Below the pieces are notes generated by a model that did no database searches, was not told the origin of the DNA, and was given only the letters and a program-made list of their open reading frames with translations. The position numbers were made by a program, and so were the translations under genes. From assembly GCA_947177315.1 (NCBI GenBank), contig CAMWTX010000062.1, positions 1-8,263 of the forward strand: a stretch of 8,263 bases of DNA, read 5' to 3'. Of the stretch, positions 1 through 5,812 are shown piece by piece (the stretch's first letter is position 1; each line of letters begins with the position of its first letter). The DNA is from an uncultured Bacteroidales bacterium (lineage in GTDB: Bacteria; Bacteroidota; Bacteroidia; Bacteroidales; P3).

Positions 1-262
1 TGCAGAGATAGCGCAGGCCGCATACCGGATGCACGGTATCCAACTCCAGCACCACGACAGCCGGCAGAGGTACAAGCTGCACGGTATTGACCGCCCACCA
101 TGTGGCGGGTTTCCCATCGAAGGCTTTCCGCAACGGATTGGCTTCCGTTTGACTATTGACAGATAAAATCTTATATGTCTTCGGATTAATTTCCGCCACT
201 TGGGCCAAAAGACTGCCCGAAAGGAACAGCCCTGCCAACATACTCAAAAATCTTGCTTTCAT
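1..262 (-). CDS. Secreted protein with N-terminal discoidin-like (F5/8 type C) domain, partial
   Basis: Only the first 87 codons are present; the gene runs off the left edge. It starts at the ATG at 262, 17 bases after the glycosyltransferase stop. Residues 1-20 form a signal peptide: Lys2/Arg4, a hydrophobic core (LSMLAGLFL), then SLLA-QV, a likely signal peptidase I site after Ala20. No cysteine sits at the cleavage site, so it is not an obvious lipoprotein. After cleavage, residues about 31-87 resemble the first half of an F5/8 type C / CBM32 domain: an AFDGKPATWW motif, then a P-x-V-V-V-L-E-L-D strand and a CGLRYL strand, matching the family pattern of a DG-x-x-T-x-W loop followed by a strand ending in GLRY. 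Such domains bind glycans in exported Bacteroidota hydrolases and surface proteins. The catalytic part, if any, is outside the window. The start region is A/T-rich with no Shine-Dalgarno. The domain call is from pattern recognition; the function of the full protein is unknown. Confidence 0.72.
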   Translation of the reverse strand, partial: MKARFLSMLAGLFLSGSLLAQVAEINPKTYKILSVNSQTEANPLRKAFDGKPATWWAVNTVQLVPLPAVVVLELDTVHPVCGLRYLC

Positions 263-279
263 TGTATATATCTTATCTG

Positions 280-1248
280 TTATTCTTTATATTCTGTTTC
301 TTGTCTATTGGAATCCTCGAAATTAATCCGTTCTTTCTCGATGACCAATGGACGTTTGCGCACTTGTGTGTGTACAGCTCCTACATATTCTCCCACAATA
401 CCGATAAAAATAAGCTGCACGGCGGAGAAGAAAAACAGACCGATGACCAAGGGTGCCTGCCCGGCAGAAAACGACTGCCAGAAAATCAATTTATAGACCA
501 AATAAAACAGCGCCACCAAAACACTCAACACCGCCACGCCGAAGCCTAAGAAACACGCCAGACGCAAAGGAACTTTGGAATAGTTCACAAAGCCCAGCAT
601 CGCCATATCATAGAGCGTGTAGAAATTGTTTTTGGTGCGCCCGTGTTCTCGGCGGGGCTGCACAAAATCCACCGTGGCTATGTCAAAGCCGAGTTCGGAG
701 ACAAGGCCGCGAAAATACGGATAGGGGTCGTCTATACCGCGCAATACATCCACAAATTTTTTGTCGTACAGCCCGAAACCGGTAAAATTCTTTACCTGCT
801 CCACCTCCGACATCTTGGCTATCAAGTTGTAGAACAATTTTCGGACCGCAAACATCAGGCGGTTTTCCTTGCTTTGGTTCTTTACGGCTATCACCACCTT
901 ATGCCCCTCTTCCCAACGGGCAATCAGTTCTGGAATCATTTCAGGAGGATCCTGCAAATCGGAAACCATTTGAATAACCGCATCTCCATAACATTGGCGA
1001 ACGCCATAGAAAGGCGAACGGATATGCCCGAAATTCCGCGCGTTGACGATACAACGGATATGGGAATCGTTCTCAATCTCCTTGCGAATCAACGCCACCG
1101 TATTGTCTTTGGAGGCATTGTCGATAAAGATATGCTCGTAGTCGTACTGCGGCAATGTCTGCATGACCTTGCGAATCCGTTCGCAAAGAATGACCACATT
1201 CTCTTCCTCGTTGTAACAAGGCGTTATGATGGAAATTTTCTTTTTCAT
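280..1248 (-). CDS. Family 2 glycosyltransferase, polyprenyl-phosphate (GtrB/DPM1-like) type
   Basis: This 322-residue protein should transfer a sugar from a nucleotide donor to undecaprenyl phosphate at the cytoplasmic face of the inner membrane. The GT-A fold starts at once (ISIITPCYNEEEN, 5-17). DNASKDNT (43-50) and the metal-binding SDLQDPPEM (96-104) are typical of the DPM1/ArnC/GtrB branch of family GT2. The FTGFGLYDKK stretch (155-164) and R-E-H-G-R-T-K-N-N (200-208) match the conserved regions that follow. Two hydrophobic helices lie at about 229-252 and 266-289, as in GtrB-type enzymes, followed by a charged tail ending EYKE. The length is normal for the group. It begins 35 bases after the transketolase C-half and ends 17 bases before the next gene, so it is probably cotranscribed. 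GGAG lies 23 bases before this ATG, an unusual spacing. The donor sugar is not known; the neighbouring CDP-sugar is a candidate by context only. Confidence 0.9.
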   Translation of the reverse strand: MKKKISIITPCYNEEENVVILCERIRKVMQTLPQYDYEHIFIDNASKDNTVALIRKEIENDSHIRCIVNARNFGHIRSPFYGVRQCYGDAVIQMVSDLQDPPEMIPELIARWEEGHKVVIAVKNQSKENRLMFAVRKLFYNLIAKMSEVEQVKNFTGFGLYDKKFVDVLRGIDDPYPYFRGLVSELGFDIATVDFVQPRREHGRTKNNFYTLYDMAMLGFVNYSKVPLRLACFLGFGVAVLSVLVALFYLVYKLIFWQSFSAGQAPLVIGLFFFSAVQLIFIGIVGEYVGAVHTQVRKRPLVIEKERINFEDSNRQETEYKE

Positions 1249-1283
1249 ATCCGTATCATCAATTTATCCAACTCCTTCGTTCT

Positions 1284-2177
1284 TTATAACACCAAGCCAT
1301 TATATTCCCGCAAATAAAACTGTGTTCCAGCCACATCACTGAATCGGTCGTTGATTGCGATACGATGCACTTTCGGGAATAAAGAAATCTTACCCTCCTC
1401 GTAAAGATCACTAAACTGCTCAATAACGGCAGCCCCTACACCACAACTTCTCTGATGCTCCTCCAATACCGTTATCTCTTTATACGTATTGGCAATTTTG
1501 CAAAGAATCTCCCTATTTAACGGCTTTACAAAAGGAATGCTATAAATATCTGTCGTATTCTCTCTCTCATGTTTTACGGCATAATCGAGAATAGAACCAC
1601 TGGCAAGTATGGCTCTGGAGGCATTTGCTTTTTGTACCACAGGAACAATATCGCCAATATGAAGGTCTGAAAGGGAATCGGTATGGACAACCGCTTCTCC
1701 AGCCTTGCCTAATCTCAGATACATTGGGCCGGCATAAAAGGTTGAAATCTTGGTTACCGCTCGAGCCTCCACTGGATCTCCCGGAGAACAAACCACCATA
1801 TTAGGAATGGTTCGCATCATACCGAGGTCTTCGGTAGCATGATGAGAAGCTCCCAACGAAGCATAGGCATATCCTGCACCAACCGATACAATCTTTACAT
1901 TCAAATTGTGATATGCCACGTCATAACGGATCTGTTCCATACAACGCAAAGTCGGGAAATTACCTATCGAATATACATACACATTATATCCCTCCTGTGC
2001 CAATCCCGCCGCCACGCCTATCATATTTTGCTCTGCAATACCAGCATTTAGAAAACGTGCAGGATAACGGTCTGCAAATTGTTCAACCACACTATAGCCC
2101 AAATCTCCCACTATCAGGAATATTTTTTCGTTGATTGCCGCTTCCTCAACCAATTGTTTGATAAACGCCGTCCTCAT
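1284..2177 (-). CDS. Split transketolase, C-terminal half (Pyr plus C-terminal domains)
   Basis: This 297-residue protein is the pyrimidine-binding half of a transketolase encoded as two chains; it should work only with the product of the preceding gene. In the family the chains transfer a two-carbon ketol unit between sugars using thiamine diphosphate. Residues 44-60 (NAGIAEQNMIGVAAGLA) carry Glu49, the expected activating Glu that contacts the cofactor pyrimidine. SHHATEDLGMMR (111-122) aligns with the GPTHQPVEQ loop of classical transketolase, so His112 probably matches the catalytic His473 of the E. coli enzyme. The Asp normally just before that loop is missing (ASLGASH here). The C-terminal domain ends with DRFSDVAGTQFYLREYNGL, a normal family ending. 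The start codon overlaps the N-half stop in an ATGA, with a strong ribosome binding site eight bases upstream, which fits equal production of both halves. A/T content is high compared with rfbG. The physiological acceptor is unknown. Confidence 0.93.
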   Translation of the reverse strand: MRTAFIKQLVEEAAINEKIFLIVGDLGYSVVEQFADRYPARFLNAGIAEQNMIGVAAGLAQEGYNVYVYSIGNFPTLRCMEQIRYDVAYHNLNVKIVSVGAGYAYASLGASHHATEDLGMMRTIPNMVVCSPGDPVEARAVTKISTFYAGPMYLRLGKAGEAVVHTDSLSDLHIGDIVPVVQKANASRAILASGSILDYAVKHERENTTDIYSIPFVKPLNREILCKIANTYKEITVLEEHQRSCGVGAAVIEQFSDLYEEGKISLFPKVHRIAINDRFSDVAGTQFYLREYNGLVL

Positions 2178-2980
2178 CCTACTATCTCCTTTATCGCTTG
2201 TTTATATTGTTCCTCATCGGGTGATTTATAATGCCAAGCCAAGCTATTCTCCATAAAAGACACGCCTTTTCCCTTTATCGTATGGGCAATGATAACGGTG
2301 GGCTTTTCATTTTCACAGTTGAATGCTTCGAAAGCCTGCCGTAATGCATCATGGTCATGTCCATCCACACTAACAACATTCCAATTGAAATTCTTCATTT
2401 TTCGTTCCAATGGTTCAAGACAAAGCACATCATTTGTATTGCCAAAACTTTGTATCTTGTTATAGTCAATAATAACACAGAGATTGGAAAGCTTATGATG
2501 GGCGCCAAAAAGAAAAGCCTCCCAATTGGAGCCTTCATCCATTTCACCGTCCCCCAAAATAACGTATGTTTTGAATTCCTCGCCTTTGATTTTCGCCCCC
2601 AAAGCAATTCCACAAGCTATTGGCAACCCATGCCCCAGACTACCTGCCGAAATTTCAATCCCCGGCACATGATGCGTGGTATGGCATAAAAATGCGGAAC
2701 CATTCTGCGCATACGTATCAAGCGCTTCTACCGAATAATATCCTTTATGTGCCAGCACGGCATAAAATGACACGCAGGCATGCCCCTTGGATAACAAACA
2801 ACGGTCACGTTTTCCCCAATCGGGTTTTTCAGGTTTCTGGTTAAGCACATCACTATAAAGTACTGCCAAGATATCTGCCATGGATAGCGCCCCACCGATA
2901 TGGGAGGCATGTGCCTTATAAACCATCTCCACAGATGTCTTGCGTATCTTCTTTGCCAACTCTATGCTTTCCTTACTCAT
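2174..2980 (-). CDS. Split transketolase, N-terminal half (thiamine diphosphate-binding)
   Basis: This 268-residue chain is the PP domain of a two-subunit transketolase. The thiamine diphosphate/metal motif is clear: GDGEMDEG (143-150) followed by Asn174 in IIDYN, the standard GDG...N arrangement. Family histidines are present: His27 (ASHIGGA), His67 (SKGHA), His100 in the loop before PGIE, and His250 (LAWHYKSP). SAGSLGHGLP (111-120) is the usual segment before the cofactor motif, with His117 where full-length enzymes have Gln. IKGKGVSFMEN (235-245) is also typical. The length is right for a stand-alone N-half. It overlaps the SDR gene upstream and its partner downstream by four bases each (ATGA), so translation of all three is likely coupled. 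The protein could serve central pentose metabolism, but its position between CDP-sugar genes and a glycosyltransferase points to a role in making a surface sugar. That role is inferred. Confidence 0.93.
   Translation of the reverse strand: MSKESIELAKKIRKTSVEMVYKAHASHIGGALSMADILAVLYSDVLNQKPEKPDWGKRDRCLLSKGHACVSFYAVLAHKGYYSVEALDTYAQNGSAFLCHTTHHVPGIEISAGSLGHGLPIACGIALGAKIKGEEFKTYVILGDGEMDEGSNWEAFLFGAHHKLSNLCVIIDYNKIQSFGNTNDVLCLEPLERKMKNFNWNVVSVDGHDHDALRQAFEAFNCENEKPTVIIAHTIKGKGVSFMENSLAWHYKSPDEEQYKQAIKEIVG
2186..2192 (-). promoter_or_regulatory. Strong ribosome binding site for the transketolase C-half
   Basis: Read on the minus strand this is AAAGGAG, eight bases before the ATG at 2177, inside the last codons of the transketolase N-half. 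It is the best Shine-Dalgarno match seen at any internal junction of the window, and it supports the ATGA-overlap start. Most other starts here have weak or no such site. Confidence 0.75.
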
Positions 2981-3906
2981 TGTCCCATCTCTTTTCTATG
3001 TGATTTGACACTTTCATTCCTGATAGTTTCTATAACCTTTTCCAACCCCTGCCGTAAAGTTGTATGCTCAAATGCTCCAAAAGTCTTGACGAAACGGGAA
3101 GCATCCCCCATAATAACCATAGACTGATTCGGTCGATACGGCATAGTCCTCACATATTGTAGTTTCGAGCCTGTCAGTTGTTTTATCGACTCCTGCAACT
3201 CCTTGATGCTTACAGGTACGGAAGAAGATATGTTATAGATGCCACTCTTGCCTTTCTGTCCGATAACAGACTCTATGGCGCAAGCAAAGTCCCATGCATA
3301 CAGATACGAATACACTTGTTCTCCAAGTGTCGTTTCCATCTCCAAATCTCCATCTATACATTTTCTAATTGTGGAAGGTATGAGCCATTGAGGTCTCTGC
3401 TTCTCACCATAAACACTGAAAATGCGTATCCACTGCCATTCGATATTGTTGCTTTCGCAATATGTTTGCAAATGTTGTGAACAACTGATTTTCGCTTTGG
3501 CATATTCCGATACAGGGAAAAGAGATTGATCTTCGTTAACGACGGAATTTATCTGCCCGTATTCATCCTGCGATCCAAGCATAATGATTTGCTTATACGG
3601 GTATAGTCTCATCATCAAATCCGTCATTTCAATATTAGCCTGCTGTATCTCCAAATTATTGCGTCCTTCCGCAGATACACCGTTCCATGCCGCATGAATA
3701 AATACATCGGGAGAAAATCGCCTTACATCCTCCAATCCTTGCGAAGTATCCGTCTCAACCCACACAATCCGTTTTTCTATAGCTTCATCAAACAGACTAA
3801 CAGAAGCCCTGCGCCGGAAACACATAACTTCGTGATTCTTTGCCACGCATCGCTTCACAATATGGTAGCCTAGAAAACCCGTCGCACCGGAAACCAACAC
3901 TTTCAT
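2977..3906 (-). CDS. NAD(P)-dependent epimerase/dehydratase family SDR acting on a nucleotide sugar
   Basis: This 309-residue protein is an extended short-chain dehydrogenase/reductase. The nucleotide-binding motif is GATGFLG (7-13). The catalytic set is visible: Ser112 in LGSQDEYG (110-117), then Tyr135 and Lys139 in YAKAK. R-I-F-S-V-Y-G (161-167) and YNISSS (224-229) are standard family segments. I start it at MKVLVSGATG, because this places the Rossmann strand at the N-terminus and makes an ATGA overlap with rfbG; an upstream in-frame ATG at 3939 would add 11 residues of rfbG-overlapping sequence. In classical clusters an SDR of this size in this position reduces C4 of CDP-3,6-dideoxy-4-ketoglucose (paratose or abequose synthase). 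Next to a transketolase it could instead reduce a branch carbonyl, as YerF does in yersiniose synthesis. The family is sure; the reaction is not. It begins the A/T-rich block. Confidence 0.9.
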   Translation of the reverse strand: MKVLVSGATGFLGYHIVKRCVAKNHEVMCFRRRASVSLFDEAIEKRIVWVETDTSQGLEDVRRFSPDVFIHAAWNGVSAEGRNNLEIQQANIEMTDLMMRLYPYKQIIMLGSQDEYGQINSVVNEDQSLFPVSEYAKAKISCSQHLQTYCESNNIEWQWIRIFSVYGEKQRPQWLIPSTIRKCIDGDLEMETTLGEQVYSYLYAWDFACAIESVIGQKGKSGIYNISSSVPVSIKELQESIKQLTGSKLQYVRTMPYRPNQSMVIMGDASRFVKTFGAFEHTTLRQGLEKVIETIRNESVKSHRKEMGQ

Positions 3907-4982
3907 AGCGTTAAATATTGTTTGATTTCCTCCACGCAAAGCCCGTAAACGTCGGTATCGCGGTAACGCTTATACCAATCCACGGTCATTCCGATGGTTT
4001 TCTCCATGTTCAGACGGGGCTTCCAGCCCAAATGGAAACGCGCCTTGCTGATGTCGAGCATCAACAATTGGGCTTCATGCACGGCACCGGGATCTGACAA
4101 ATCTTGCAATTCGCCTTTCCCGTAGGCCTTCACCACGGCCTGTGCCACTTCCCATACGGTAGTGACACCCGAAGTTTCGGGGCCGAAATTCCAGCCTTCG
4201 CAATAGCGCATGGGATCTTCCCACATTTTCTTTGCCAACAGCAGGTAACCGCTTAAAGGTTCCAACACATGCTGCCAAGGGCGCACCGCCTTGGGGCTTC
4301 GGATTCCTATCGGTTGGCCTGCCTCCAAAGCGCGGATGCAATCGGGCAGAATGCGGTCGGCCGCCCAGTCGCCTCCGCCGATAACGTTGCCGGCCCTTAC
4401 ACTGGCAATGCTTTTGCCGTGTTTTTCGTATTGTTCGGGATGAAAGAAACTGCGCCGCCAGCTGCTGATGGCGATTTCAGCCGCTCCCTTACTGCTACTG
4501 TACGGGTCGTAGCCGCCCATCGGTTCATTCTCGCGGTATGCCCAAATTTGTTCTTTGTTTTCGTAGCATTTGTCGGTGGTAATCATCACCGCCGTCTTGA
4601 CGCTCGACGTGGCGCGAACCGCCTCCAACACATGGATGGAGCCCATGACGTTGGTCTGATAGGTTTCCACCGGTATCTCGTAAGAGAGCCGCACCAAAGG
4701 CTGGGCGGCCAAGTGGAACACGATTTGGGGCTTATATTCGGCAAAAACGGCCTTCACTTTTTCCGCATCGCGGATATCCACACGCAAATCCGCCTTGATT
4801 TTAGAACCGATGCCCGAAAGCACGTAGTTGTCGCGTTCGGAATAAGGCTCCAAGGCCATGCCGATTACCTCCGCGCCCATTTCGTGCAACCATATTGCGA
4901 GCCAACTTCCCTTGAAGCCCGTATGACCCGTAACCAAAACCCGCTTGCCCTTGTAAAAATCGTTGAAACTATCTGTCACCAT
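3903..4982 (-). CDS. rfbG: CDP-glucose 4,6-dehydratase
   Basis: This enzyme converts CDP-D-glucose to CDP-4-keto-6-deoxy-D-glucose with bound NAD, the second step of the CDP-3,6-dideoxyhexose pathway, in the cytoplasm. The 359-residue protein has the glycine motif TGHTGFKGSWLA (18-29), the catalytic TTDKCYEN (135-142), Tyr161 and Lys165 in YSSSKGAAE, and RAGNVIGGGDWAADR (196-210) followed by RPWQHVLEPLSGYL (234-247), all highly characteristic of RfbG. The chosen start, ATG GTG ACA at 4982, lies four bases after the rfbF stop and puts the Rossmann fold at the expected position. The longer open frame to 5102 would overlap rfbF by more than 110 bases and adds unrelated sequence, so I reject it. 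The gene is G/C-rich in places (a hand count of 4321-4380 gives 43 of 60), in contrast with the SDR that overlaps its 3' end. Confidence 0.96.
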   Translation of the reverse strand: MVTDSFNDFYKGKRVLVTGHTGFKGSWLAIWLHEMGAEVIGMALEPYSERDNYVLSGIGSKIKADLRVDIRDAEKVKAVFAEYKPQIVFHLAAQPLVRLSYEIPVETYQTNVMGSIHVLEAVRATSSVKTAVMITTDKCYENKEQIWAYRENEPMGGYDPYSSSKGAAEIAISSWRRSFFHPEQYEKHGKSIASVRAGNVIGGGDWAADRILPDCIRALEAGQPIGIRSPKAVRPWQHVLEPLSGYLLLAKKMWEDPMRYCEGWNFGPETSGVTTVWEVAQAVVKAYGKGELQDLSDPGAVHEAQLLMLDISKARFHLGWKPRLNMEKTIGMTVDWYKRYRDTDVYGLCVEEIKQYLTL

Positions 4983-4986
4983 AATT

Positions 4987-5787
4987 TTAAGCCTGCTTCG
5001 GCATCGTTTTGCTCCATTTCTTCCAAGGTGCATTGCCCGTGGCGAGAAGTTTTTCCAGCAACTCCTTCTCTCTGGCATTATCCATGCACTGCCAGAAGCC
5101 ATTATGGATATACGACATCAACTGGCCTTCCGCCGCCAGAACTTCCATAGGTTCCCTTTCAAAAACAGTGGTATCATCTTTAAGATACTTGAATATTTCG
5201 GGTTCCAACACCATATATCCGGCATTGATGGGGGCTCCGTCCATCATGTTCTTCTCACGAAAAGACTTGACAGCATTGTCGCCACCGATATTGAGCACCC
5301 CTTTTTCCTGTTTCAACTTAACGGCGGTAAGTGTGGCTATCTTGCCATGGCTTCGGTGAAAATCGAGCAAGTCGTTGATGTTCACATCGCAAACGCCATC
5401 CCCGTAGGTCATGAAGAAAGGCTCATCGCCCACATATTTCTCAACGCGTTTAATACGTCCGCCTGTCATCGTATTGTAACCTGTATCGACCACCGTTACT
5501 TTCCATGGTTCGCAATGGCTGGTATGCACCTGCATATCGTTTCTGCCTTGCGTATAATCGAATGTAACATCGCTGCTGTGCAGAAAGAAGTTGGCAAACC
5601 ATTCCTTGATATACTCTTGCTTATAACCCGCACAAATAATGAATTCCGTGTGTCCGTAATAAGCATATTCCTTCATGATATGCCACAACATCGGCTTTCC
5701 GCCGATTTCCACCATCGGTTTGGGACGGATATCGGTTTCTTCCGAAAGCCGTGTGCCGAAGCCGCCTGCCAAAAGAACTACTTTCAT
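4987..5787 (-). CDS. rfbF: Glucose-1-phosphate cytidylyltransferase
   Basis: RfbF joins CTP and alpha-D-glucose 1-phosphate to give CDP-glucose and pyrophosphate, committing glucose to the CDP-dideoxyhexose route. The 266-residue length is normal. The nucleotidyltransferase signature is at the N-terminus: LAGGFGTRLSEET (6-18), with Lys23 in RPKPM and the second block MVEIGGKPMLWHIM. The metal-binding Asp is in MTYGDGVCDVN (126-136). NAGYMVLEPEIF (188-199), EREPMEVLA (210-218) and NGFWQCMDNAREKELL (229-244) are family hallmarks that distinguish it from dTDP-glucose synthases such as RmlA. It lies 25 bases after rfbH and four bases before rfbG, in the usual company of this pathway though with rfbH placed first. 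No clear Shine-Dalgarno precedes it. Confidence 0.96.
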   Translation of the reverse strand: MKVVLLAGGFGTRLSEETDIRPKPMVEIGGKPMLWHIMKEYAYYGHTEFIICAGYKQEYIKEWFANFFLHSSDVTFDYTQGRNDMQVHTSHCEPWKVTVVDTGYNTMTGGRIKRVEKYVGDEPFFMTYGDGVCDVNINDLLDFHRSHGKIATLTAVKLKQEKGVLNIGGDNAVKSFREKNMMDGAPINAGYMVLEPEIFKYLKDDTTVFEREPMEVLAAEGQLMSYIHNGFWQCMDNAREKELLEKLLATGNAPWKKWSKTMPKQA

Positions 5788-5812
5788 ATCGTATCGATTT
5801 TGGGCAAAATGT

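Noticed and set aside
1284..2980. Transketolase as a single gene broken by a frameshift
   Set aside because: Both halves have proper family lengths and ends, the second has its own strong ribosome binding site, and two-chain transketolases are a known natural arrangement.
3907..3939. 11-residue extension of the SDR to an ATG at 3939
   Set aside because: The extension is frame-shifted rfbG tail sequence; MKVLVSGATG at 3906 is the normal SDR beginning and gives the same ATGA overlap as the next two junctions.
4983..5102. N-terminal extension of rfbG to an ATG at 5102
   Set aside because: It would overlap almost all of the rfbF 3' end, adds 40 residues of Arg/Ser-rich sequence not found in the family, and puts the Rossmann motif too far from the N-terminus.
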